Below, one piece after another: positions 36,393-44,575 of a stretch of DNA of 64,000 nucleotides. Below the pieces are notes generated by a model. That model was not told where the DNA came from. It worked only from the letters and a program-made list of their open reading frames with translations, and searched no databases. The DNA comes from Pseudomonadota bacterium (GTDB lineage: Bacteria; Pseudomonadota; Gammaproteobacteria; Burkholderiales; Burkholderiaceae_B). The translations under genes were made by a program, and so were the position numbers. Location: the NCBI GenBank assembly GCA_023423975.1, contig JAFAEO010000053.1:78163-142162 (forward strand), read 5' to 3'. Within the stretch, counting starts at the first letter, position 1, and each line of letters begins with the position of its first letter.

Positions 36393-37997
36393 ATGCTAGG
36401 AGCTCATCTTGTTACAGACGCATTGCAACGTGCAGGCGTCAAAACGATATTCAGTCTTTCAGGCAATCAGATTATGCCCATCTACGATGCCTGCATTGAT
36501 GCCGGTATTCGCATTGTTCATGTGCGTCACGAAGCCGCTGCGGTTTATATGGCCGATGCGTGGGCGCAACTGACTGGTGAAATCGGCGTAGCGCTGGTAA
36601 CGGCAGCACCCGGTATTACCAATTGCCTGTCGCCGGTATTTTCAGCACGCCTGGCTGAAAGTCCTATCTTGCTGCTCTCGGGAGATTCACCCATCTCGCA
36701 GGATGGCATGGGTGCATTTCAGGAATTGGACCAGATAGAGGTAACAAAAAAGCTTGTCAAAAAATCCTTGCGGTTAGCAAGCGCTCAAGACATAGACCAG
36801 GATATGACGTCGGCAATATCTTTAGCGCTATCGGGCCGCCCTGGTCCCGTCCATATTGCGATGCCGTTTGATCTGTTGCAGGAGGATGTTGATATTAGTA
36901 AAGTAAAGCGCGGACAGGCGCCCGCGCGGATCAGCATGTCCCTGTCGGCGGCTGATGCACAGCAAATCAAGGAGCGAATTGCGAAAGCAGAACGGCCATT
37001 GGTGCTGGTAGGCCCGATGAACAATGCGAGTCGTGCGCCAGATTTAGTAAAAAATGCCAGTAACGCTTTGCAGGCACCGATTATTGCCATGGAAAGCCCT
37101 CGCGGCCTGCGCGATCCCTCTTTGGGGCACTTTCCTCAGGTATTGAAAAAAGCGGATTTGGTTGTGCTGGTTGGCAAAACACTAGACTTCACGTTGAATT
37201 TTGGCCGATCGGTAGGTATGAATCCGGATGCGGACATCGTTGTGATAGACCCCGATGAAACAATGATCGATCGCGCCAAACAGTTATTGGGAACGCGTTT
37301 GTTCAAACACGCGCTAGCCGATTCAGATGCCGCTTTACGCGAGCTGAGTGACTACACCTATCCTGGCAAGCGTGAGGCATGGTTGGAGGAGGTCGATTGC
37401 GCCATTTCAAACCGGGTGCTGAAGTCGCCATCTGATGAAAACACGGCCAATCCCGGGCCAAAAGCGATATGCCAGGCGGTTCAGAAAATACTGGACGAGG
37501 CGGCAGACCCCATTTTGATATCTGATGGCGGAGAGTTTGGCCAATGGGCCCAGGCCTTTTGCCGGGCGCCGACCCGGATAATCAATGGTTTGTCCGGCGC
37601 GATTGGCGGCGCCTTATGTTATGCAATCGCCGCAAGTATCGCCCGACCCAATGCAACGATTATTGCCATGATGGGCGACGGGACGGTGGGCTTTCATAGT
37701 ACCGAGTTTGAAACAGCAGCACGGGAAAATGCTAAGTTTATTGCAGTTGTTGGCAACGATTCGCGCTGGAATGCCGAGTATATGATTCAATTGCGCGAGT
37801 ATGGGCCTGACAGGCTGTACGGGTGCACATTGAACGACTCCGCCCGCTATGATCTGCTGGCGTCTGCGCTGGGCGCTCAAGGTGCTTATGCAGAGCAGGC
37901 AGATCAACTGGATGAGGTACTTAGCAAAGCAATCACGCATCCTGGCGCAACATGCATCAATATCAGGATGGAAGGGCAAGCGGCGCCTGTTTTTTGA
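36393..37997 (+). CDS. ThDP-dependent enzyme, acetolactate synthase-like
   Basis: This 534-residue enzyme has the three-domain layout of the acetolactate synthase/benzoylformate decarboxylase family. The N-terminal pyrimidine-binding domain has the catalytic Glu in VRHEAAAVYMADAWAQ; the middle domain has VVLVGKTLDFTLNFG; the C-terminal domain has the diphosphate/metal motif beginning MMGDGTVGFHSTE and ending VVGND about 28 residues later. It could decarboxylate a 2-oxo acid, or act on oxalyl-CoA or sulfoacetaldehyde-type substrates. The start chosen aligns with family N-termini (MLGAHLVTDALQRAGV). A frame extending to 36270 adds 41 atypical residues. It follows the Bug pseudogene by 213 bases. 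Confidence 0.85.
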   Translation: MLGAHLVTDALQRAGVKTIFSLSGNQIMPIYDACIDAGIRIVHVRHEAAAVYMADAWAQLTGEIGVALVTAAPGITNCLSPVFSARLAESPILLLSGDSPISQDGMGAFQELDQIEVTKKLVKKSLRLASAQDIDQDMTSAISLALSGRPGPVHIAMPFDLLQEDVDISKVKRGQAPARISMSLSAADAQQIKERIAKAERPLVLVGPMNNASRAPDLVKNASNALQAPIIAMESPRGLRDPSLGHFPQVLKKADLVVLVGKTLDFTLNFGRSVGMNPDADIVVIDPDETMIDRAKQLLGTRLFKHALADSDAALRELSDYTYPGKREAWLEEVDCAISNRVLKSPSDENTANPGPKAICQAVQKILDEAADPILISDGGEFGQWAQAFCRAPTRIINGLSGAIGGALCYAIAASIARPNATIIAMMGDGTVGFHSTEFETAARENAKFIAVVGNDSRWNAEYMIQLREYGPDRLYGCTLNDSARYDLLASALGAQGAYAEQADQLDEVLSKAITHPGATCINIRMEGQAAPVF

Positions 37998-38293
37998 GCC
38001 GAGTGGGGCGGCCACGAGAAAGCGTATCAGGGCGAATTCGCCTGGATATGGTAAGTATGACGATACCCGCTAAAAATGGCGGCTGTATTATGAGCTGTGT
38101 CTCAAGAGCTGGATGCTGTTCCTGCCTTGAGGGTGCTAGATAATATTATCGATGTCAAGTCTTGCCCGAGGCGTGTAAATCAACTTCTGATTCTATAGAC
38201 ATTGTGTGGCAAACAAGTCTTTGTTAGAGCGAGTTTGAGCCGGGACAAATGAATGCCAGGCAAATTTTCCCCTCAGTACACACCTTTGAAATA

Positions 38294-39739
38294 TCATGAG
38301 GATGGAACAGGCGTTGCCCCGGGGGTTCCGATACCCAGCGCGGCGTCGCGGCCACCAAATTTCTGAATCAACTCGTGCTGATCGGATTTCGCCTGGGCGT
38401 CGACCTCAATAGGATCAATTAAGGTGTAGAGCCGTTTTTGCATGGACTCAACTACGTCAGCGTATTTGGGATTGTGAGCCAGGTCATGTGTCTCAAGTGG
38501 GTCATTCTCCAGATCAAACAACTCAGGTTCATATCCGACGTAATGATGGTACTTGTATTGACTGTCAGCGAGCATATATCCAGCCGATTCCGAACCCACT
38601 GCGTGATATTCAGAAAATGCAAATCGTGCTGGATCATAAGGTTTGTTGGCGCTGTCAACCAAAGATAGACCGGGAAGATCCAAGTCGGATTCGGTTGGTG
38701 CAACGCCAACTCTCTGCAGTATTGTGGGAAATATATCGACCAGCGAGACATTTGTCTGTACAGTTTGATCAACTGGCACGTCGGGTCCTTTTAGAATCAT
38801 GGGGATGGATGTTGAGTCTCTGTATAGCATGCATTTGTTCCACAATCCACGCTCTCCCATATTGTCTCCGTGGTCACTGGAATAAATGACAGTCGTATTC
38901 TCTGCCATACCTGATTGAGTCAGCGCATTAAGAATATTACCGATCTGATGATCCATGAAGGACGTTAATGCATAGTACGAGGCTAAAGCCAGTTGGCGCC
39001 GCTCATCTGTTCCCAGTTGTTCGTCATGTCCGCTAAAGCGTGCGTGGCGCTCGGCCCATGGGTGGCGGCGGTAACCTCTATCGGGATGCAGTCGGGGCAG
39101 TGGCATGCTATGAACGGGATAGCGCTCCAAATATTCGGGCGGAACGATAAGTGGAAAATGAGGGGCGACAAGGCCAACGAATAGTACCCAGGGCGATGAG
39201 GCTGTCATGCGACTGCGCTTATGCAGCCACTGAGCAGCTTCTTGAGCCACGGCGCGGTCAAATCGGTTGTAGCTGGATTCCCCAGCACCTATGTTCTTGA
39301 ATAAAGCAGCGGTTGGGAAGGGATCTGGTAGTGGATCCCGCACCGAACCCCAAACCTGACCAATACCGTCCTGAATATGTGCCGCCAGCAGTTGTTGGTC
39401 AAAGCCTGTGGCGTCGTTTGCATCTCGGTAGTGCAGTTTGCCGATTGACTGTACCGGTACACCGGCTGCTTGTAACCGGTGTCCCCAGGAAGGTGGATTT
39501 CCCTGGTATGCCAATGCATTATCCCAACAACGATGCTGATGTACGTAGCGACCTGTTGCGAGGCTCGCCCTTGCCGGCACACAGATTGGCGAAGGTGTAT
39601 AAGCGTTGATAAAGCGGGTGCCTTGCCGGGCTAATTTATCAAGATTAGGGGTAGAGGCGATAGCGTCTCCGGCGCATCCCATAATGCGGGCATTATGCTC
39701 GTCAGAGAGCAGGATAAGAACATTCGATGTAGATGTCAT
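38294..39739 (-). CDS. Sulfatase, choline-sulfatase-like
   Basis: This 481-residue enzyme belongs to the alkaline-phosphatase superfamily sulfatases. The sulfatase signature with the Cys that becomes formylglycine is Cys53-Val-Pro-Ala-Arg57 (SPICVPARASLATGRY). Metal ligands are visible at Asp13 (LLSDEHNA) and in YSSDHGDNMGERGLW, and the family pattern PNLDKLARQGTRF is clear. No signal peptide is present, so it acts in the cytoplasm like BetC. It overlaps nothing and is followed in the same direction by no gene; a Bug receptor lies just upstream on the same strand (18 bases), which may import a sulfate ester. The exact substrate is not determined. Confidence 0.86.
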   Translation of the reverse strand: MTSTSNVLILLSDEHNARIMGCAGDAIASTPNLDKLARQGTRFINAYTPSPICVPARASLATGRYVHQHRCWDNALAYQGNPPSWGHRLQAAGVPVQSIGKLHYRDANDATGFDQQLLAAHIQDGIGQVWGSVRDPLPDPFPTAALFKNIGAGESSYNRFDRAVAQEAAQWLHKRSRMTASSPWVLFVGLVAPHFPLIVPPEYLERYPVHSMPLPRLHPDRGYRRHPWAERHARFSGHDEQLGTDERRQLALASYYALTSFMDHQIGNILNALTQSGMAENTTVIYSSDHGDNMGERGLWNKCMLYRDSTSIPMILKGPDVPVDQTVQTNVSLVDIFPTILQRVGVAPTESDLDLPGLSLVDSANKPYDPARFAFSEYHAVGSESAGYMLADSQYKYHHYVGYEPELFDLENDPLETHDLAHNPKYADVVESMQKRLYTLIDPIEVDAQAKSDQHELIQKFGGRDAALGIGTPGATPVPSS

Positions 39740-39757
39740 GGCTTTATGGGAATGCGT

Positions 39758-40723
39758 TCAGTTTGAAAATGTGTTGCCAGAGTTTGATAAGGCTTTACCC
39801 CACATTACGTAATCGTGTAGCACCAGCTCCCTGAAGTCGCTGGCAGACATGGGGGCTGGCAAAAAGCCTTGTAAGGTAAGGGTATCGTGCAGAGCTTTTG
39901 AATTGAGCGCGTTGTTAATGGCGGTATTCCATTGTTTGACTGTCTCGGAAGACATAGTAGCCGGGGCAAGAATACCAAACCACTCTTCAATTGCCAGCCC
40001 TGGGTAACCGAGTTCCTTAAGGGTGGGGACATCAGGTGCGTGTTTATCTCTATGGGCACCTGTGGTTGCCAACAGCTTTAGCCGTCCATCACGCACCATT
40101 GGTAAAAGAGAAGGCACGGTGGAGATGACCGCTGGTATCTGTTTGCCCAGCGCATCATTGATAGCGGGGCCAGCGCCCTTGTATGGCACATGAACCAGAT
40201 TGACTCTGGATTGCTCGGCAATCGTCTCTCCTACAAAGTGTGGCGATAAACCTATGCCAGCAGTGCCGTAGGCGGCCAATTTTTGCGAATCGTGCGCCAA
40301 TTTCAGAAATTGCGCCAGGGTTGCTGCGTTCACATCCGGCGAAACCGCTACGCCTAACGTGTAGGTTGCCAGGCGTGCGACTGGCACAAGATCTTTTTCG
40401 GGGTCGTACTGGAAATGTTTGTTGGTATGGGGCGTCATGGTTATGCTGCCGCCAGGCATGATCACGAGTAAAGCGCTATTGCGCGAGGCATTACGTACTG
40501 CGTCGATAGCCATCATTCCACTGGCACCAGGCTTATTTTCGACAACGATCTTGTGCTTTCCCGTTTTATTGAGCTCATTTGCCAGAGCACGGGCAACCGA
40601 GTCCAGTCCTCCGCCGGCCTGAAATCCAACAACAAGCGTCGTGGGCAATTCAGTGGCATGCGCGCCCCAGGTCATACAGGCCATTAGGATCATTGGCAAT
40701 GTCTTGCGGATAGCCATAAGCAT
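39758..40723 (-). CDS. Bug-family tripartite tricarboxylate receptor
   Basis: This 321-residue receptor starts at ATG 40723 behind AAAGGAG and has a signal peptide ending at GAHATELPT. Its first block is TTLVVGFQAGGGLD, slightly different from the usual PFxAGG, followed by ENKPGASGMMAIDAV and the less typical NSALLVIMPGGSI in place of PDGYTLL. The sulfatase gene follows 18 bases downstream in the same unit, so sulfated or sulfonated organic acids are possible ligands. It is divergent from a LysR regulator. Confidence 0.9.
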   Translation of the reverse strand: MLMAIRKTLPMILMACMTWGAHATELPTTLVVGFQAGGGLDSVARALANELNKTGKHKIVVENKPGASGMMAIDAVRNASRNSALLVIMPGGSITMTPHTNKHFQYDPEKDLVPVARLATYTLGVAVSPDVNAATLAQFLKLAHDSQKLAAYGTAGIGLSPHFVGETIAEQSRVNLVHVPYKGAGPAINDALGKQIPAVISTVPSLLPMVRDGRLKLLATTGAHRDKHAPDVPTLKELGYPGLAIEEWFGILAPATMSSETVKQWNTAINNALNSKALHDTLTLQGFLPAPMSASDFRELVLHDYVMWGKALSNSGNTFSN

Positions 40724-40815
40724 GGGCAGTCTCCTTTATTATAAAAATAGCGTTATTTAGGTGAAAGTATCGGACAATTCGTTATTCAATAAAAGTGATA
40801 TTATTTTGTTTTGAT

Positions 40816-40831
40816 ATTACCAAAAGGTAAT
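40816..40831. promoter_or_regulatory. Palindrome ATTACC-AAAA-GGTAAT, probable LysR site
   Basis: Perfect 6-bp arms around AAAA sit in the gap between the divergent Bug-sulfatase operon and the LysR gene. The right arm touches the first possible start (ATG 40830), which leaves open that translation begins at ATG 40842. Confidence 0.5.
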
Positions 40832-41810
40832 GTATTTAATTATGGATCCGATTACGCCGATTACGCCGATTACATTGGAACGCGCATTTCGCTATGGCCT
40901 GAAGCTTGGGCACTTGCGCATCATTACTACACTTGCAAGAGTAGGGCGTGTCAGCCGTGTAGCAGAGCTTTTCAACGTAACGCAACCGGCCATTTCTAAG
41001 CAGCTAGGCGAACTGGAGCAGTTATTGGGTGCCCCGGTCGTCGCCCGTTCTGGTCGGCGAGTTGTGCTGACACCCACTGGAGAGGTATTGCTAAAGTACG
41101 GGAGGCAAATCCTTTACAATTTGGAGGCTGCACAGCGTGAACTCGAGCAATTGAGGGAAGGGGGCGTTGGGCATCTGAAAATAGGCGCCGTAGCGACGAC
41201 CATGCCCACTCAAGTAGCCAAAGGCGTCGTGCGCTTGCGCCAACGGGCCCCCGGGCTCACTATTACACTGACTGAAGCCACGACCGATACGCTTTTTCCG
41301 GCGGTGCGGGATGGAGATCTTGATATGGTGATTTCGCGTACTCGTATCGACAGAACCGTGGAGGAGTATGGGGCTTTGGAAGAGCGTTTGATTAATAAGG
41401 ATCCGCTAGTCATCGTGTGTTCCAGCTTGCATCAATTAGCAGGGCGTAAGTCCCTACGTTGGGCTGATCTTTCTCCCTACACCTGGATTCTGCCACCAGA
41501 CGGTTCGGCCATTCACGACGGCTTAATGCGTTTATATAAAAAACATTCATTACGCCCGGGCGTGGGAACGATAACCGCGAACTCAATTGCTGTCCTGCCA
41601 GCGCTTTTAGCTAATAGTCAACTGTTAGGCTTGATGCCGCGTGCTTACGTTGTTGACCTGGTCGATCGAAAACTGCTTGCCGTACTACCTTTGACCTTCT
41701 CGCGCACGGCGCAAGAAGTGCGAGCAGTGTGGCGGCGCGAAAATGAAAATCCAGCAGTCCGCCTTTTTCTGCAAAGTTTAAGTGGGGAATTGGGTATTGA
41801 AAGCGCATAA
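40830..41810 (+). CDS. LysR-family transcriptional regulator
   Basis: This 326-residue LysR regulator has a helix-turn-helix domain (LRIITTLARVGRVSRVAEL, then VTQPAISKQLGELEQLLG) and an effector domain starting near residue 100. The pattern resembles GbpR/CbbR-type members. It is divergent from the Bug-sulfatase operon and most likely controls it. Start ATG 40830 or 40842; the second would clear the palindromic site. Residues 6-15 are a PIT-PIT-PIT repeat encoded by a 9-bp tandem repeat. Confidence 0.87.
   Translation: MYLIMDPITPITPITLERAFRYGLKLGHLRIITTLARVGRVSRVAELFNVTQPAISKQLGELEQLLGAPVVARSGRRVVLTPTGEVLLKYGRQILYNLEAAQRELEQLREGGVGHLKIGAVATTMPTQVAKGVVRLRQRAPGLTITLTEATTDTLFPAVRDGDLDMVISRTRIDRTVEEYGALEERLINKDPLVIVCSSLHQLAGRKSLRWADLSPYTWILPPDGSAIHDGLMRLYKKHSLRPGVGTITANSIAVLPALLANSQLLGLMPRAYVVDLVDRKLLAVLPLTFSRTAQEVRAVWRRENENPAVRLFLQSLSGELGIESA
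40848..40874 (+). repeat. Three tandem 9-bp units CCGATTACG at the LysR 5' end
   Basis: Two perfect and one nearly perfect copy (last base A) encode repeated Pro-Ile-Thr near the N-terminus. Because the unit is nine bases, changes in copy number would keep the frame. It may vary between strains. Confidence 0.7.
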
Positions 41811-41881
41811 CACGGGCCGTGACGGCTGCTATTCGATGTAGATAACCGCCGCCTGTTCCACTGCTCAGGCAGCGTACGGCG

Positions 41882-42448
41882 CTAGCGAGCTTCGGAAAGA
41901 TAAGCGAGATAATCCGAGGTGCCGCGGCTGAGCGCCGGCTGATTGAACTGGTAGTCTTCGCCCGGTTCATCTTCGAAGCCGTACATGGCAAAAAACGGCT
42001 GGTAATCGGCACCAACGTAGTTGGCGGTAATTTCAAATGGTCTGAGGATGTCTTCCAGACGCTACTGATAGCGGCCCTGAGGTGAATAGTCATGTTCCCG
42101 CACGCCAGCAGATACGGCCAGCGCCAGCTTGCGACCGCGCATTTTGTGCCCGCTTTTCGAACCATAGGCCCAGCCATAGACAAAAACATCGTCCAGCCAT
42201 TTTTTCAACAACGGCGGGCAATTGAACCAGAACACGGGAAATTGCAAGACAACCTTGTCATGTGCTTCGATCAGCGCTTGCTCACGGGCGACGTCAAATT
42301 GCCAGTCTGGGTAGGTGCCGTAAAGATCGTGGATAGTGTACAGGTCGGGGTAACCCGCGAGGAGAACCCTGATCTGGATTTTAAAAGCTTAATGGAGCTG
42401 GCAAACGTGCTGGCGATTTTTAATCAAAAGCATATTAGCCTGGCCTAG
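41882..42448 (-). pseudogene. Flavodoxin-fold NAD(P)H oxidoreductase remnant
   Basis: On the minus strand, one frame gives the body of an MdaB/KefF-type NAD(P)H:acceptor oxidoreductase: YTIHDLYGTYPDWQFDV, then KVVLQFPVFWFNCPPLLKKW and LDDVFVYGWAYGSKSG. A TAG at 42062-42064 splits it after SPQGRYQ, and the same frame continues with RLEDILRPFEITANYVG to the real stop TAG at 41882-41884. A second in-frame TAA at 42389-42391 and loss of the normal N-terminus with its HPD-type flavin-binding start show that the 5' end is missing. The 5' loss coincides with the left end of the virB11 fragment, so the mobile island probably truncated it. Confidence 0.75.
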
Positions 42449-42451
42449 CCC

Positions 42452-43297
42452 ATGCATTCGGTCATGCTGCCAGATGGAGAACGCGGCCATATTCTGATCC
42501 CGCTTGCGTGTGAGGAACAGACAGTCGTGTATGGCTTCAGAAAACCGTCACAGGAACGGTTTTGTTTGGCTGACTATATTCATAGCGGCCGTCTAGACAG
42601 GGTTCGGGATGTGAGCGAAACTGCCTTAGAAGCGTTGAATGTCCTTGAGGGACTCTACAGCGGTCGTCAGTATCGGGATGTGGCCGATCAATTGCGTATT
42701 CCATATGATGTGCGGCTGGAGGACTTTGAACTCGACCTGTTGCATTACAAGGCCAATCGGGATTTTGCTAATTTTTTCCAATTGGCTGTGCACAAACTAA
42801 ACATCTGCATGGTTGGTGGCACGGGATCTGGAAAAACAACGTTCTCAAAGGCCATTGCTGACCTGATTCCCGGCCATGTTCGTATTGCGACACTTGAGGA
42901 TTCACATGAACTGGATTTACCTAATCATCCGAATCATGTTCATTTATTTATCAAAGAGCATGTCACTGCGCAGGCGTTGATTGCTTCCTGCATGCGGATC
43001 AAGCCTGACCGAATCTTTCTGACCGAGCTGCGCGGCGGGGAAGCCTGGGACTATCTGACAGCGCTAAATACTGGTCATCCCGGGGGATTAACGTCCGTGC
43101 ACGCCAATGACTCCCGGAGCGTGTTTCATCGGATCGCGGATCTGGCCAAGCAATCGACGGTCGGGGCAGGGATGGATTATCAGTATCTGCTGGGGAACGC
43201 CAAAAAGACGATTGATATTGTGTGTTTTTTTAATGACACGTACATGACCGAACTGTATTACGACCCGGTGCAAAAAAGCATAGCCTTGGATGGCTGA
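42452..43297 (+). pseudogene. virB11: VirB11-type secretion ATPase, 5'-truncated
   Basis: This is the C-terminal 281 residues of a VirB11 ATPase, the hexameric inner-face motor of type IV secretion. Walker A is GGTGSGKTTFSK, followed by the Asp box ATLEDSHELDLP, Walker B-like region RPDRIFLTELRGGEAWD equivalent (KPDRIFLTELRGGEAWDYL) and the His box TGHPGGLTSVHAND. Complete VirB11 proteins have about 330-345 residues; here the first 50-60 are missing and the frame upstream meets a TAG at 42446-42448. The first VirB11-like residues begin near 42449 (HSVMLPDGERG). It may still be translated, but the N-terminal domain is incomplete, and the other virB genes are absent. Confidence 0.82.
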
Positions 43298-43345
43298 GAC
43301 AAAATGCTCCTCGTCTCATATATACGCACTATTACAGCACAATTA

Positions 43346-43669
43346 TTAAGCGACGCACATAACGTTAACGTGCCCGATTTCTTCGGTTGCTTTTTCAGGT
43401 CCGATGACGATTTGTACCTCACGTCCAAGACGCACGAGGCAATCGAGCATTTTTGCTTCACTTATACCTCTAAATTGGCCGCGCAGCAGATTGGACAATT
43501 TAGGTTGTGAGATACCAAGTGCAGTGGCAGCTTGTTGTTGTGTCCAACTACGAGATCGAATAATTTCACTTATTTTGGCAGCCAGTTGTGCCTTAACGAG
43601 CATTTCGTTCGCATTGGTAAATCCTAAGTCTGCATAGACATTGCCGCTGCTTTTTTCAATAGCAATCAT
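43346..43669 (-). CDS. higA: XRE-family antitoxin, HigA-like
   Basis: This 107-residue DNA-binding antitoxin has a helix-turn-helix of the HTH_37 type (WTQQQAATALGISQPKLSNL) preceded by an N-terminal segment (SSGNVYADLGFTNANEMLVK) typical of HigA partners. Its start ATG overlaps the toxin stop (ATGA), so toxin is first and antitoxin second, the HigBA order. It should neutralise the toxin and repress the pair by binding the palindrome upstream of the toxin gene. The gene name is by family resemblance. Confidence 0.85.
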   Translation of the reverse strand: MIAIEKSSGNVYADLGFTNANEMLVKAQLAAKISEIIRSRSWTQQQAATALGISQPKLSNLLRGQFRGISEAKMLDCLVRLGREVQIVIGPEKATEEIGHVNVMCVA

Positions 43670-44031
43670 TTGTTTTCTCCTAATGCGTGATTTTGAACCT
43701 CTTTCAGCCTTGCGCGGATTAGGTCCATATCAGGTTTTGGGGTCGCTATTCCCTTGGTGGATTTCTTTTGAAAACAGTGCAGAACATAGACGGCATTTCC
43801 AAATTTGACTGTGTACACCGCACGGTACGTCCCACCGTCTGCATTTTCCACGACCTCGACTATTCCAGCAGAGCCAAAACCCTTTAATGGTTTGGCTTGC
43901 GGATGCATCGTACCGATTTGAGCTAGATGTAACGCAAATCCGAATGTATCTTGCACATCTTCCGGCATCGCAGTCAGGTCTTTTTTGCTGGACGCGACCC
44001 AATACAAAGACTTTATCTTTCCTTCTTTCAT
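43666..44031 (-). CDS. higB: RelE/HigB-type toxin (Gp49-like)
   Basis: This 121-residue protein belongs to the phage Gp49-like/RelE toxin family, ribosome-dependent mRNA interferases. The pattern LYWVASSKKDLTAMPEDVQD, then KPLKGFGSAGIVEVVE and the core TYRAVYTVKFGNAVYVLHCF with following QKKSTKG is diagnostic. It is the first gene of the pair and is followed with a one-codon overlap by the antitoxin. It sits on the minus strand inside the plasmid-derived island, where it would stabilise the element. A palindrome overlaps its promoter. Confidence 0.88.
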   Translation of the reverse strand: MKEGKIKSLYWVASSKKDLTAMPEDVQDTFGFALHLAQIGTMHPQAKPLKGFGSAGIVEVVENADGGTYRAVYTVKFGNAVYVLHCFQKKSTKGIATPKPDMDLIRARLKEVQNHALGENK

Positions 44032-44038
44032 ATCTGCA

Positions 44039-44058
44039 TTATACCTAAATTGGTATAA
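44039..44058 (-). promoter_or_regulatory. HigBA operator over the -10 box
   Basis: TTATACC (44039-44045) and GGTATAA (44052-44058) are perfect inverses around TAAATT. Read on the minus strand, TATAAT at 44043-44038 can serve as the -10 of the toxin-antitoxin promoter. The antitoxin would block it by binding here. The site is also 32 bases upstream of ssb. Confidence 0.6.
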
Positions 44059-44090
44059 AAAACAATCACTATTCTCAAAGGATGTTTTTC

Positions 44091-44537
44091 ATGTCTGCTT
44101 ACATCAATGAAGTGACCGTCATGGGCAACCTCGGTAAGGACCCTGAATTACGCTATTTTGCCAATGGTACGGCCAGTTTGCGCATTTCCATTGCGACAAG
44201 AGAGCAATGGCCCGACAAGGACACAGGCGAAGTCAAAGAGGGCACACAATGGCATACCGCCTCACTAGTAGGCAATCAAGCCGAGATTGTCGCCAAATAT
44301 ATGAAAAAAGGCGACAAGATTTGGATCCGCGGCCCGCTGCAAACCAAGATCTATGAGGATAGCCGCAGCGGCATGAATCGCTTATCGGTCCTGGTCAAAG
44401 TCCATGATATGAAAATGATCCACAGCAGAATCCGGCATGGCGAGGGGGTAGAAGACCAACCGCAGCAGGTGGCACCCGTTCAGGAAAATGTCGAAACCAC
44501 TCGGTTTCAGGCAAACCCGCTTGAGCAGTTTGGATGA
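44091..44537 (+). CDS. ssb: Plasmid-type single-stranded DNA-binding protein
   Basis: This 148-residue protein binds single-stranded DNA, protecting transferred plasmid strands. The OB fold is visible: VTVMGNLGKDPELRYFANGT, LRISIATREQW, TQWHTASLVGNQAEIVAKYM and GDKIWIRGPLQTKIYED. The C-terminus ends NPLEQFG rather than the acidic DDDIPF tail used by chromosomal SSB to recruit repair proteins. The ATG at 44091 is spaced eight bases after AAAGGA; an ATG at 44082 overlaps that site. It precedes virD4 by 38 bases in the same direction. Confidence 0.9.
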   Translation: MSAYINEVTVMGNLGKDPELRYFANGTASLRISIATREQWPDKDTGEVKEGTQWHTASLVGNQAEIVAKYMKKGDKIWIRGPLQTKIYEDSRSGMNRLSVLVKVHDMKMIHSRIRHGEGVEDQPQQVAPVQENVETTRFQANPLEQFG

Positions 44538-44575
44538 AGGCTTGTCAGTCGTTCATTTATTAGGAGACGCTCTTG

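Noticed and set aside
42452..43297. Complete virB11
   Set aside because: The N-terminal 50-60 residues are missing and an in-frame stop lies directly upstream.
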